Shown here piece by piece: positions 1-11,409 of a stretch of 64,000 bases of DNA (positions are counted from its first letter, which is position 1; each line of letters begins with the position of its first letter). The stretch comes from Meconema thalassinum (taxonomy: Eukaryota > Arthropoda > Insecta > Orthoptera > Tettigoniidae). The notes under the pieces are model-generated. The model was given only the letters and a program-made list of their open reading frames with translations. It made no database searches and was not told the origin of the DNA. The position numbers and the translations under genes were made by a program. The stretch covers positions 223,408,467-223,472,466 of the forward strand of contig OX336388.2 of the NCBI GenBank assembly GCA_946902985.2. The letters run 5' to 3'.

Positions 1-590
1 AAAATGAGGAAAGTAGGCTACAAATCAAATTTCGTGCTCTTTAATTTGAAGAATTTCCAGCATTTTGAAAAACGTCTTGTCCTGGAAAAACTTTTATTGT
101 GCGTATTCATGGGCAAAACCATAATTCAAAGGTAAATATGCTTCATGCAGCGCTAATTCACACTGTGTACGACGGGATCAGCGGTAACGTTCTCGCATGC
201 TGTTCCCAATTTTGCAGGATCGAAACCTGGCGCAGACGATTGGTATTTGAACAAAATTCCGCCACCTTGGCGTCTGTCTGTAAAAGCCACAACAAAACAA
301 AAATTTAAATCAAAAGTAGAAAAAAGGCAAAATTAAAAGCTACAACAAATCAAAAAGCAACAACAAGAGTCAAAGGAGAAAAGAAAGTAAAAGTAAAAAA
401 CAAATACAAAAGCAAAATTTAAATTCAAAAAGTACAAAACCAATAACTAATAATCAAATATCAAACACTAAATCAAAACAAAAACACAAAAATAACAGAC
501 AAAAAACAAACAATAAAATCTATATTTAAAAACAAAAGAGAGAAAGAAAACAAAATTAAAATATAAAAAAGAGTCATATAAAGAGCACGT

Positions 591-592
<2 letters not shown>

Positions 593-633
<41 letters not shown>

Positions 634-733
634 TCGTATGGCTTTTAGTGCCGGGAGTGTCCGAGGACATGTTCGGGTCACCAGAGGCTGTAGCTGCTTC
701 TATGTGGACACCCATTGGGTGAGCTACAAGTTC
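593..733 (-). repeat. SINE (family T) 3' fragment with (TTTA)n tail
   Basis: A TTTA microsatellite (593-634) is followed by the GCCGGGAGTGTCCGAGGACA block, which recurs in fuller copies at 1109-1459 and 4818-5170. Only the tail-side part is present; the tRNA-like head is missing. The element reads leftwards, as the A-rich tail lies on the minus strand. Confidence 0.7.
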
Positions 734-759
734 CTTGTAATATCAAGTAGTTCCAACTT

Positions 760-1035
760 CCGCTACCAGATTTCAATGATACCTAGTGGTGAACGTTGGA
801 ACTTTGATAGAGCGTTCCAATGAAATCTAACCTAGAAATTTAGCTTCACACAAGTTTAGTCTGTGGAAGGATCTTTTACATGCCATAAATCTATGACATG
901 GGACCGCTGGCTTTACTTCCCCTCTAAATGAAGGCATACTGAAGAATTTTAACGCTCTTAAAGAATACGACGGGTTTGAACCCGCTATCTTGGGCACAGC
1001 AGTTCAGCATGCTACCTACTACGCCACCGAAGCCG
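760..1035 (-). repeat. SINE-like dispersed repeat (family A), copy 1
   Basis: The block with CCATAAATCTATGACATGGG and the following TTTACTTCCCCTC recurs at 2985-3180, 6062-6330 and 29385-29660. The right end contains a near-palindromic B-box-like GGGTTTGAACCC at 972-983, followed by a segment ending in CGCCACCGAAGCCGC that looks like a degraded tRNA head on the minus strand. No open frame is convincing. Assignment as a tRNA-derived SINE is inferred. Confidence 0.6.
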
Positions 1036-1108
1036 CTTTTATGTAGATAAAGATAGATAATGTGAGCATTTGATATTAATAGTACTTGGTAAAACAGTGT
1101 ATTCATTT

Positions 1109-1459
1109 TTTATTTTTTTTATTTTTATTTTTAGCGTATGGCTTTTATACCGGGAGTGTCGGAGGACATGTTCGGCTCGCCAGTGTTGTAGCTGCTTCGA
1201 GACGGACACCCAATGGGTGAGCTACAAGTACTGTTGGGGAGGGAAGTGGGAATGTAAGGACGAGCAGTTGGAAGGTAGCGGCTGTGGCCTATACAGTAGT
1301 TAGGGACCAACCTCGGCATTTGCCTGGAAGGAAGATGGGAAACCACAGAAGACCATCCATCTTCAAGGTTGCCGGCGGGGGGATTCGAACCTTCTCGCCT
1401 CCCGGATGTGAGCGACTGCCAGTAGTCATGCCGTAACGACCACGGCTGACTCACCCGGT
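1109..1459 (-). repeat. tRNA-derived SINE (family T), full-length copy
   Basis: On the minus strand this begins with a tRNA-like head containing the B box GGTTCGAATCC (1381-1391 on the plus strand). It runs through a body shared with 4818-5170 and ends in an A-rich tail, seen as T-rich DNA at 1109-1132. Head, body and A tail together are the standard layout of a tRNA-derived SINE. An open frame of about 107 codons on this strand is incidental. Confidence 0.85.
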
Positions 1460-1859
1460 AGTGTATCCATTAAGAATGCTTGATTGCCCTTAATAAACAT
1501 GACATAGAGAAGTGTCGTCCACACCTGTGGCCATTATGTTCACAAGGAATTGGCAAGGCGCGATATATTGAGGTCTTGTGGTCATCAATAGCGAGCAGTG
1601 AAGATGGAGAGCGAACCAGCTGCTACGCTAGGTGATTCATCAGTTGGATATATCGGGACCAGAACACCCACCGGCACTCTTTAACAGCAATGGTCCGCGA
1701 GGATAGACAGTTCCTCCGGAGAGTGGTCTTCTTCTGTTTGGGAAGCCCGAGCTGACCAGCGGTAAACCCCTCATGGGAAAAACAAGAAAGTTGTAAAATT
1801 GGAAAGGCCCAACTAGTCAAAAAATCACAAGAAATCTAAAAGTAAACTACCAAATCTAT

Positions 1860-2470
1860 GGTAAATAAAATTGAAACTAGAATCTGAAAACTAACAATAA
1901 AAGATACCTAAAACAAAAATTACAAAACAAAATCCATGCAAAATCAAAATTTAATAAACAAATAGGGCCTGCATGAATAAAAAAGGAAAAAGGAAGTTAA
2001 AACAGAAATTAAATAAAAACGATACAAACAAAATTAAACAAAAATTAAAACAAAACAAAAACTATTCAAAAACAAACTAAAACAAAAAATGAAAGGAAAC
2101 AAAAATAGAAATTAAAACGATACAAAAAGATTCATAAACAAAATTATACAAAACAACGATTAAAAAAATCTTAAACAAAAATTAAAACGAATCAAAAATA
2201 GAAATTATACAAGTGAAAAACGATTCAAAAACAAAATTATACAAAACAAAAACGATTCAAAAAACAAAATTACTGAAAACAAAAACGATTCAAAAAATAG
2301 TCAAAACAAAAACGATTCAGAAATAAAATTAAACAAAACAAAAACGATTCAAAAACAAAGTAAAGAAAAAAAACATACAAAATAAAATCGATAAAAAAGC
2401 AAAAGTAAACAAATCAAAAACGATTAAAAAACTTAAACTAAAATTAAATCGAATCAAAAACGAAATGAAA
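1860..2470. repeat. Degenerate A-rich minisatellite
   Basis: A loose tandem array of about 28 bp units around ACAAAAACGATTCAAAAAC, interrupted by many indels. The same units reappear at 4205-4370, so 2480-4200 looks like younger material inserted into, or flanked by, one original array. No gene is visible. Confidence 0.75.
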
Positions 2471-2820
2471 ACAAAATTAAAAAGTCCTCTCGGCACGCCG
2501 GAAGGCGGAGGTAGATTTCACCGGACAAACTTGGGGATAGGCGAAAATAGGCAGAATATGCAGGTTTTCGTAGAAAGATCAGACCTCATTTATTGCGAGA
2601 AGGTATTTTATAATTGGAGCTTAATTAACTTTGTTTTTCGTCATTTTATGCATATTTTAAACATTTTATTGTCTTATGGGAACGGTAACCTTCTTGTCAT
2701 TTGGGGTCCATTTTTATACTTGTGGTCACACTGTCCTTATGCAAGGTTTCGACACTGATGTGTAACTATGTAACGGTCTGTTACTTCTTCACGCAAAATT
2801 ATATCTCCCGCAGAGATTTT

Positions 2821-3180
2821 GGTTGGTTGCTCAGTTTAGGGGCTGCGACAACGCGGTCATGTAACCCCGTGTACTTTGGGATGGCTGTATTAGTCTGTAA
2901 TTCAGGTAAGGACTGCAGACGGTCAATTTCAAGCAATAGTTCCTAATGTTGCTACCAGGTACTACCGTCAACGACACCTAGCTGTGAACTTGGCTACTAG
3001 ATGCCACCGCAACCAGCAACTCGCAACGAACGTTGGAACTTCCCCTCCAAAGGAAAGCATACTGAGGGATTTTTAGCGCTCTTAGAAAATCCGACGACTT
3101 CGGCCAGCTTTGAACTCGCGACCTTGGGCATAGACATTCAGCATGTTACCAGTTACGTCACCGAAGCCGCTTCAAACTTA
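2821..3180 (-). repeat. SINE-like dispersed repeat (family A), copy 2
   Basis: Starts with GGTTGGTTGCTCAG and runs through a block ending CGTGTACTTTGGG that is shared with 6240-6520 and with the two edges of the nested LINE (8246-8280 and 27555-27580). It continues into the GAACGTTGGAAC and AAGGAAAGCATACTGAGGGA blocks of copies 1, 3 and 4. Its right end carries a degraded tRNA-like head. This copy gives the uninterrupted reference for the LINE insertion site. Confidence 0.6.
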
Positions 3181-3239
3181 GTCAGATGGAAATCTGAATC
3201 TGATCTCGTGCAAGTGCGTTATCTTGGCAACGTCTGATG

Positions 3240-3770
3240 GCTCATCCCTCATCAATTTAGTAGTGTTGCCATGGCAACCACTGATAGCTCTTGGCATTTT
3301 CTTATAATTCCGAAATCATTTTTCTCATCCCTTGGCGTAATGGTGGGTCATATCAAAAATTCTTTCAGACAAAAGTTTTAGGTATTTATTAGGGGAATAT
3401 TGTCCATTTTTTACGGTTCTGATATTGTGCCTATTAAGAGAGATATGATTAATGTTTCCCGAAAAACCCACCTTTTCCCACCCCTTTGGTCAATGGTTGG
3501 TGCTATAAAAAACTCTTCAAACATAAATTTTTGGGCTTTATCCGACACATAGTATGAACGTTCAACGGATTCGATATTTCACATATTAAGAGAGTTATAG
3601 CAATATTTCACTTTTTCGAAAAAAGCCCCCCATTTTCACCGCCTTCGACCGATTTAGCCCAGTAACGAACTCGACCGAGATTTTATAGGTATACATATTC
3701 AGTATAAAATTCAAAGTGATTGGTGCAAAATTACGGCCGTTATCGTGTCCACAAGAAACTGATATACATA
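3240..3770. other. Unassigned non-coding segment
   Basis: About 500 bases with two loosely similar blocks, each with an ATTAAGAGAG motif followed by AAAA and a C-rich stretch, as in an old diverged duplication. I see no open frame, RNA gene or transposon end. Confidence 0.4.
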
Positions 3771-3779
3771 TATATATAT

Positions 3780-4016
3780 ATGAAAATCCACAGCCTGCTT
3801 CCAGTCTCCAACCGGGTCAGGAATGGAATGAATGAAGCCCCCATCTAGCGGCGAAGATATGAACTGTGCCGGCTGCCGAGGCCTGACGCACTCCTCTGGG
3901 GCAATGATTAAATGAATGACAGATGAAATGAAATGATAGTGGAGAGTGTTGCTGGAATGAAATTTTGACAGGGAAAACCGGAGTGCCCGGAGAAAAACCT
4001 GTCTGCCTCCGTTTTG

Positions 4017-4017
<1 letters not shown>
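3780..4017. repeat. SINE-like fragment flanked by AT microsatellite
   Basis: Contains CCGGAGTGCCCGGAGAAAAA followed by CCTGTCTGCCTCCG, a block I associate with tRNA-derived SINEs of orthopteroid insects. The tRNA-like head is absent. It lies between a short TATATA run at 3765-3781 and a long one at 4015-4080. Family assignment is from memory and moderate. Confidence 0.45.
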
Positions 4018-4071
<54 letters not shown>

Positions 4072-4080
4072 CATAAATTA
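4015..4080. repeat. AT dinucleotide microsatellite
   Basis: Almost pure (TA)n, interrupted only by a few C residues. Three overlapping minus-strand open frames full of Tyr-Ile repeats arise from it and are not genes. Confidence 0.95.
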
Positions 4081-4204
4081 TATATAAACTTTTGAACTGA
4101 CGGTGGTTTTGGGGTCTGGGGGATGTGAAACGCGAAGATATGTCGAAATTTTCCGGAAGTCGAAACATGGGACCCATTGCAATAGTTAGCTTTCTAATGA
4201 AATC

Positions 4205-4370
4205 TACCTAAAAAATAACAAAAACGATTCAAAAACAATATTAAGCACAAGAAAACCAATTCAAAAACAAAATTAAACATAAAACGATACGGTACAGAAA
4301 CAAAATTAAATAAATCAAGAATGATACAAAAACAAAATTAAACAAAACAAACACGATTCAAAAACAAACA
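4205..4370. repeat. Degenerate A-rich minisatellite, second block
   Basis: Same AAAACGATTCAAAAACAAAAT units as 1860-2470. Confidence 0.7.
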
Positions 4371-4474
4371 TAATTCTTTCTTTAATGTGTTCCTTGGTTC
4401 AATACCACGAGGTACTATTTGATTTTTTGAAAAACATTCACACCGGAAGTAGTTATAAGGGCTTAAGTAAACTC

Positions 4475-4627
4475 TGCATTGACTCACACTAGCGCTCGTA
4501 GGGACAGAAAAGGCAAACTGCTAATCTTCTCGACCGGATATGGTTGAGTTTCATTGACTCACACTAGCGCTCATAGTGGTAGAAAAGGCAAACTGCTAAT
4601 GTAATCGACCGGATATGGTTGAGTTTC
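4475..4627. repeat. Tandem duplication, about 77 bp unit
   Basis: The segment from CATTGACTCACACTAGCGCT to CGACCGGATATGGTTGAGTT occurs twice in direct tandem, with a few substitutions between copies. Confidence 0.85.
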
Positions 4628-4817
4628 CGGTGAACAATCGTCAGTCTACCGCGTTTCATCACCTCGTAAGAAACGTTTGTTGTGTCCTTTACGTTTGTAA
4701 AAGTGGAGAAAACAATGAAACTTAAATACAAACGCACCAACAATAAGATTCAATGAAGAACTGGGTTCGAGTCGGCAATTGGTCGAAAATGTATTAATTA
4801 CTAGGGTCTTATCAACA

Positions 4818-5170
4818 CTTTTTTTTTTTTTTTTTTTTTTTTTAGCGTATGGCTTTTAGTGCCGGGAGTGTCCGAGGACATGTTCGGCTCGCCAGTTTCG
4901 TAGCTGCTTCGAGACGGACACCCAATGGGTGAGCTACAAGTACCGTTGGGGAGGGAAGGAGGGAAGTTGGATTGTAAGGACGAGGAGTTGGAAGGTAGCG
5001 GCTGTGGCCTATAGTTAGGGACCAACCCCGGCATTTGCCTGGAAGGAAGATGGGAAACCACAGAAGACCATCTTCAAGGTTGCCGGCGGGGGGATTCGAA
5101 CCTCCTCGCCTCCCGGATGTGAGCGACTGCCATCAGTCATGCCGTAACCACCACGGCTAACTCACCCGGT
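4818..5170 (-). repeat. tRNA-derived SINE (family T), full-length copy
   Basis: Near-identical in layout to 1109-1459: T-rich tail at 4820-4842, shared body, and a minus-strand B box GGTTCGAATCC at 5092-5102, ending at ACTCACCCGGT. The long pure A tail suggests a younger copy than the one at 593-733. Confidence 0.85.
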
Positions 5171-6060
5171 TTATCAACACTGAGTTGCTTGCATGGATTT
5201 TTCCTGATAATCTGTGTTATTGTGCTGTCTGTGTGTATTTGTAATTCACGTAAGGAAGTGGCCGTGGCCTTATGTTAGGAAGGATCTCGTAATTTGCCTG
5301 GAGAAGAAGTAGGAAACAGCGGATAGCCACTTCTAAGATGGTTGAGTTGTGAATAATATTATCTTATTAATACCGCCCAGTCAAACACTAAAGAAACGTT
5401 TAATTATATTACTAATCGTACATGTTTCGGTATTTCATTGATACCTTCCTCAGCGTGATTGATATTAAATCTTAAAACTAGTTAACAAAGCCAAAAAGAA
5501 ATCGATATCCTTACTAAAATTGGTTTAAATAAAAAATGGAAAAACTTGCAAATAATTAAATGCCATGTATTAAAAAATGATAGTAAAATGATGCTATTAA
5601 AGTAAGAGATCTACCTTATAAACTGCCTACGTCAATACTCCAATAATTTTGATCGAAAACTGTAGTGACAGAAGATGTCGCTGTCAGAAGAATGAAGAAG
5701 TGCAAAGGATGTAGGTCAACTTGTCGCCTCAAACGGAACAAAAATGTTGTAATCCAGTCCTCCAACCTAAAACTTCAGTCGATTCCCAACTTAATGGTCC
5801 ACTCAGTTGTTTTAGTTGCTTAATGGGTAACGCAATGTGCAGGCTATTTACCAAACACAGCAATCAAGCATATTACACAGTGTCGTCTTCAGGTGGAATA
5901 CTGTTACGAGAAACGTAATAGTTTACGGTATTACCTTCTCCTAAACTTCGATGACTCAGTTGGTTCTTATTTGTTGGCGCTCTCTGCTATATTATATGTG
6001 TATTGGGCAACACAATGTGCAGATCATTTATTTAAAACTATAAAATAACATGTTGGTAGA
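5171..6060. other. Non-coding, no feature recognised
   Basis: A+T-rich DNA without a convincing open frame, RNA gene or transposon terminus. The 65-codon plus frame at 5721-5918 has no recognisable composition or motif. Confidence 0.4.
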
Positions 6061-6061
6061 T

Positions 6062-6530
6062 TGTGACCAATTGAGTTGTGAATCGAACCCACGTCTTGTC
6101 AGCGTTAAAAATCCCTCAGTATGCCTTCCTTCGGAGGGGGAAGTAAAGCCGGCGGGCCCATGTCATCGATTTATGGCCTGTTAAAGATCCTTCCACTAAC
6201 TACACTTGTGGAAGCAAAAATTTGCAGGTTAGTTTACTAACGCTTTATTAGTTCCAACGTTCGCAGCCAGGTGCTGACTGCGATTGCATTTTGTAGCCAC
6301 GTCCGCAGCTAGGTGCCGTGGACGGTAGTATATGGTAACAAATGTAGGAACTAATTGAAATAAAAAGTCGTCTGCAGTCCTTACCTGAATCACAGATAAC
6401 ACACACTAATACAGCCATCACAATTAACACTGGTTATCAGAGAAATTCTACACACACCCAAAGTACACGGGGCTATATGACCGCGTTGTTGCAGCCCCTA
6501 AGGGCCTAGAGTATCGCTCCTGGCCATGAT
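6062..6530 (+). repeat. SINE-like dispersed repeat (family A), inverted copy 3
   Basis: The reverse complement of this segment matches family A. It contains a B-box-like GGTTCGATTC near its 6065-6080 edge, the GGAAGGATCTTTAACA block, the GTAAGGACTGCAGACG block and, at the far end, the CCCCGTGTACTTTGGG block and CGCGGTCATATAGCC. It carries the most complete set of blocks in the window. Confidence 0.6.
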
Positions 6531-8245
6531 AAGTGATTTTTGAAAGGTGTTGTTGGCATGTTAAAGAACCCATTTGAATTCAGTAGGCCGTGTTCATAAT
6601 GGCAAAATTAATCTCGGAATTTTCCGTCAACGCAAATTTCCTCATTTCTCTACTAGAACGCGCTATAGTGTCAAGGATCTTAGATATCTAACCTCCTTGG
6701 CTTTCATAGCGCTTCAAAGAGCGATAAAATTCATGTAAGTTGCCCACTGGGCGTCAATTAACAAAGCTTGCACCCGGCAACCGAGGCCATACCGTATTAT
6801 TAGACTATTATTAGGGCCTAAACCAGGGGGATTACAGATCATAGGGAGCGCGTGGGTCGGGATAAGGCCCTGTACTGGATGTTCTGCCAACCAATGAAGA
6901 ATTAATTTTAGCACTAAGGTTCCGTGGTTGGCACTCATGAACGCTCACATCAAACCGACTGGCGGAAGTGGGAATAGTCTGTTTTGATTGATTTTCCTCG
7001 TGGTGTTGTTGGTTGTTTTGATTTGTTCGGTATTTTGATTATTTATTTGAATTGAATTGAGAGTCAATCATGCCCCTGCAAGGGAGGAAAAATTCCCAAG
7101 CACCGGGATGTAAGAATTATAATGATAGTAAGAACAATACCGCAATTTTCATCTTCCTGGTGTTGACCATGTGTAAAACTAGTGGGCTTTATGGACTACT
7201 CTCGAATAAAAATATAGAGAGAATAAATGTGTGCATTTCATCTCTTGTTTGTTTTCTTACCCATTCTCCTTTGCATTGCAATAAAATGTGTGGTTTAGGG
7301 CTACGGGGAGGGGTGGGTGGTTGCGGGCATGCTAGGCAAAAAGTGAGGTTATGGCAATATAGTGTGTGCATTTGGACAGTTTTCTTTATATTCATCGAAT
7401 ATCCCAACAATTCTGTAGAGTAGGAAAGCAATGTTTAACTAGCCTAAATGTGAATTAAGCTCTAGAACGGCATAACTGTGTCCTTCGTGACAAATCTATT
7501 GCCAACATTGATAAATATCAAAATGTACTATTTTCCTATCTGGACGTATATTTCAGCGCCTAGCGAAAGGCGCAGTTATGTTTGTGTCATTTTCATCAAT
7601 AATCAATAACTCAACGCAGAACATACTGTTCAATTACGTGTAATAAAGGCTACTTTCATATGGCTTTTTACTTTTTATGTTGCCAAACTTGCAAGTACAA
7701 TCCATAGCCTCAGGCGGTATTCTCTCTCCGAAATTCTATAACCAAAAGTGACGAATCTCTTATACTTACATGATCCTTGGCCCAAACCAAGGAACCAACC
7801 AACCATCTAACCAAGCAGGACATTTCGTAAGCCGCTGCGAACAACGATGAGTCAGGGAATAAATAAATCATTCTAATTGTATCGAGAGAATCAAACAGGC
7901 TGTGTGTTTGTTTGTTGTCCACATAATCTGTGACCCCGATCGCTTGAGGTGCTAGGCTATTTCCCGCCTCGCCCAGGTGTTGCTGCTTTGTCGGCGTGTC
8001 TCAGTATTGATGGCTGCAGATCAAAGCCTCCTATTACTCACTCAGCCAGTCGGTACAAACAGCGCCAGCGGTGGCATCTGGTGTGAAGTGTTGGAAGTAT
8101 AGTGCTATTTATTCTCTTCTTGGAAGATCATCGCTCTGTCCTCTTTTTTTTTTCTCGCTCATACTATCGGTATATGTCTGTCTCTGTCGCTCTTCCCTGC
8201 CACATAGGCCTACAATGTGTTAGTCATCCGCAGAAAGTATTGTAT
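6531..8245. other. Non-coding, no feature recognised
   Basis: Unique-looking intergenic DNA. Frames at 7070-7423 and 7189-7431 overlap on opposite strands and lack recognisable domains. No RNA gene or transposon end was found. Confidence 0.4.
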
Positions 8246-8280
8246 TAGGTTGGTTGGTTCCTCAGTTTAGGGACTGCGAC
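8246..8280. repeat. Left edge of family-A repeat interrupted by a LINE
   Basis: The sequence around GGTTGGTTCCTCAG to GGGACTGCGAC matches the uninterrupted repeat at 2821-2860 and then stops abruptly where LINE coding sequence starts. The repeat resumes at 27555 with CGGTCATGTAGCCCCGTG. Confidence 0.7.
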
Positions 8281-9574
8281 ATTTTTAATATCATTAAGGA
8301 CTTCTTACAAGATCGCACAGCCCACTTCACCGTAGGAAATACTTCTACCTCAAAGGCCATCACCAAATGATGTCCCCAAGGTTCGGTCGCTGGTCCTACT
8401 TTATGGAACGTCAACATTAGCGGTTTAATTGTACTGCTATCAAATGTGCCCGATTTGGATATAGTTGTTTATGCAGATGATGTAATGCTCATGCTCAGGG
8501 GCCCTTCTCATTCTAATATCCTCCTAACGGTTATGAAAGCCCTCGACATTGTGAGTGACTGGTGCAAGAAACACAAACTTGAAATATCTTAGGAAAAGTC
8601 AGCACTAATGCCAATGTACATTAGAAAGAAAGAAGTACATACCAACCATCATTCAGTTACAATATTAGGGATCTCAACGTTGTGTCAAAAATGAAGTATT
8701 TGGAAGTAAAGCTGGACAACAAAATGGACTGGTACACCTGGACATTAAAGTGATGAAAATCAGGAACAACTTAGTCAGATGTTCCAAAGCATCTTGGGGC
8801 ATGTCTTTTCATAATTTGATGACGATATACAATCATGCTATTTTACCCGTCATAATGTATGACGCAGAAGTATGGATCATCTCCTTATCAAAAAGAGCCA
8901 AAGTGAAACTGCAACAAATACAAATATATTTTCTAATTTTTGCGACAAAGACATACAGAAGAGTCTCTAACAATGCAGGCTATAGCCTCCGCTATGCCCA
9001 TAGATGCAGCCATACTTTTACATAATGACATCAAAGCCATTTCCAGAGGTCGGCCTACAAACGCTGTAGTTCCCTCGCTAAAAGAAACAGAAATCCCGAA
9101 GAGATCAAGTTTATACCATCCGAGAGAGAATCATATAAACTTAATTATTTCAGGAGCAGTAGAAAAAGCATACGTCCTCATCTTCACAGACGGATCGAAA
9201 ACACAAAACCATGTCGGAGCAGGAATGGAAGTCGAGAAAAACTAAAAAGAAATCTGTATCGGTATAAAAAGGTTAGATATTAGTTGCTCAGTTTTCCAAG
9301 CGGAATTAATGGGCATCATCATGGCAGTTGAATGGATTGAACTACAGAATAATTGCACTTTAAATTATGCTATTGTTGTGGACTCAAGAGCTGCAATCTT
9401 TGCTTTAGCCAACAGAAAAAATACCCATCCTCTCGCCACTGAAATAAGAGACAAAATTATTGCCCTCAACAAGTTGAACAAGATTACTTTTCAATGGATT
9501 AAAGGACACACAGGACTCTGGGGGAATGAGAGAGCGGACTATCTCGCCAGGATTGCTGCCAGCCATAGAACTGC
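8281..9574 (+). pseudogene. LINE: RT (partial) and RNase H region, interrupted by the Polinton
   Basis: This is the 5'-truncated reverse transcriptase of a non-LTR retrotransposon of the RNase H-bearing I/R1/Jockey-like group. Translation shows a CPQGS motif (preceded by an in-frame TGA), then the catalytic YADD at about 8470, and a WC..H.L block. An RNase H domain follows at about 9165-9574, with acidic motifs FTDGS, QAE and VVDSR, and then GHTG..GNERAD. Several in-frame stops (for example at 9243-9245) show it was dead before the Polinton arrived. The reading frame runs straight into the Polinton's left terminus, and its missing 3' part continues at 27023. Confidence 0.85.
9569..9574. repeat. 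Polinton target-site duplication, left copy (AACTGC)
   Basis: AACTGC directly precedes the first base of the left terminal inverted repeat, and the same six bases directly follow the right one at 27023-27028. Six-base duplications are the hallmark of Maverick/Polinton integration. Confidence 0.95.
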
Positions 9575-11142
9575 AGTAGTGGAGTAGTGGCGCTTCTGCT
9601 TAGTGTCATGGCCGCCGCGTGAGTCCAAGCCGATATCTCCCAAACCCATGGTCGGAGTTTCACGAATGATGTGTCATAGGACTCGGGCTGACGTCTTTTT
9701 TGCTATGGACCACTCGTTATATTTTTGAAATTTTTTTGATTTTTTTTGTTTTCGAAAATAGGCGATAGTTTGAAAACCAAACATGGTAGAACGTTGTGCC
9801 ATGGCTCAAACGAATGGTCTTTATGACCTTTATTTTTTGTAATAAAACTTTTTTATTTTTAATGTTTTTTTGAAAACACTTGAATTTTGAAAATCCTATA
9901 TTTTGGAAACTAGGAAGTTTACAAAACAGTTTGTTTGACATAAATGAAATGTCCCTATGCCCTCTAGCCCCAAAATAAATTTCAAGTCTCTAGAGCAAAT
10001 ATTTGTGTTTTGTAGTAGTGGGATGGGGATAGAGCTGCTCCACTTAGCAAGTGGTGAGCCCCTGCGACCTTGGAATGGAAGGAGTCATGCTAGGAGGGCG
10101 TGCTTGGATTCGTTTTTTTCGTCTCGTTGCGCTCTTTACGGAAATGTAGATGTCGAAAAGGTGAAATGCTGGAAACACGGTTTTTTTTGGGGGGAAAACC
10201 ATGATTTTGAACTTTTTGCTATATCTCGCGAACCAATCATGCTAGAGGTGTGTTCGACAGGTCCAAGTACTCGGGGTGATGTCCTCTTTGCTATGTACCA
10301 CTCATTGTAATTTTAAAAAATTTGGGAAACTCGATTTTGGGGTAAACACGTGTTTTTTGTGATTTTTGCCGATATCTCACGAACCAATAACGCTAGAGAC
10401 GTGTACGAGGTGTCCTAGGACTCGGGCTAACGCCCCCTTTCAAATGTGGTAGATATTTTTTCCAAAAAGATAATTCACAAAGGGCCTAACGCCATACATG
10501 TTGAAATAACGTTTTCTTTTTCTTTGCCTGTTTATAATGTCCATGAAGCGTGGCGGTTGAGAGAGACGATACGGCTGGGTGTGTGTGTGTTTCAACGAAC
10601 CTGTCGCTGACCATGGTGGGTGTGTTCAATAGATTAATCGCTATTTCGACGGGTCGGTTTATGACAGAGCGAGGGTGCGTTTTTCTGATATTTTACCTTT
10701 GACGTGTAAACGGTGATGAGAACTTGATTCTATGTTGGTCGAAGCGAGTACAGAAAACAAACTTGCCGAGGAGCAGGAGGTGAATGTCAATTGAGCTTAT
10801 GGGAAGGCATTGATCTGACTTGACAACAGGTGACGCTTGAAGGTGAAATAATCTGACCATCGTGGTGGCAGGGGAGTGTGAAAGGCATGCACACACATTT
10901 GTGAAACCACATGTATGCTAAACCAGTGACATCCTGTTTTGCTTCGTACGTGACAAAATGCAAGTTCATGTGAAATTTGATCTTCCACAGGTGTTCGCTT
11001 GGGTGTTATCTGTCCACGTGCGCGATAACTGTTAACAAGTTACATCCTGTTTTGCTTCGTACGTGACAAAATGCAAGTTGACGTGAAATTTGATCTACCG
11101 CAGGTGTTCACCTTGGGTGTTAGCTGTCCACGTGCCTGATAA
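9575..11142 (+). repeat. Polinton left terminal inverted repeat
   Basis: Matches the reverse complement of 25172-27022 from AGTAGTGGAGTAGTGGCGCT to GTGCCTGATAA. It is 1568 bases long, 283 shorter than the right arm, because it has one copy of a 141-bp unit (around 10080-10170) that is repeated in the right arm. A second internal tandem pair (unit about 112 bp, starting at 10931 and 11043) lies at its inner edge. Short open frames inside the arm recur in the other arm only because the arms are copies. Confidence 0.95.
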
Positions 11143-11409
11143 CAGCATCTTTAAAGCGTGGGAATCGCTGAATCAGTAAAAAGTATGATGCAACTTGTGG
11201 GAATGATGTCACAACCAATAGATAGGCAAGAGCTGCAAACAGCAGTGGTGGGAGGTGAAGGGAGGGAGAGGGGAGGGGGTGATGTATGAGAGAACACAGG
11301 AGGAAAGGGAAAGACAAACATGTATGAACATGCATGAAGCGCGGAGCGCTGTATACATAGAGCTATAGGTGGTGTACAACATGTGTGAATAAATAAAAAG
11401 TACACAGGT
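11143..11409. other. Spacer between left TIR and integrase
   Basis: About 270 bases with a purine-rich patch (11240-11320). Minus-strand frames here are proline- and cysteine-rich low-complexity translations with no recognisable domain. It presumably holds the 3' untranslated region of the integrase gene. Confidence 0.4.

Noticed and set aside
3711..4177. Three overlapping Tyr-Ile repeat frames
   Set aside because: Products of the AT microsatellite.
7070..7431. Host exon candidates on opposite strands (117 and 80 codons)
   Set aside because: They overlap each other, contain low-complexity Gly- or Pro-rich stretches, and show no splice-site or domain evidence.
10693..10896. 67-codon frame identical to one at 25419-25622
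   Set aside because: Present twice only because it lies in the Polinton's inverted arms; no domain, codon bias or start context supports it.
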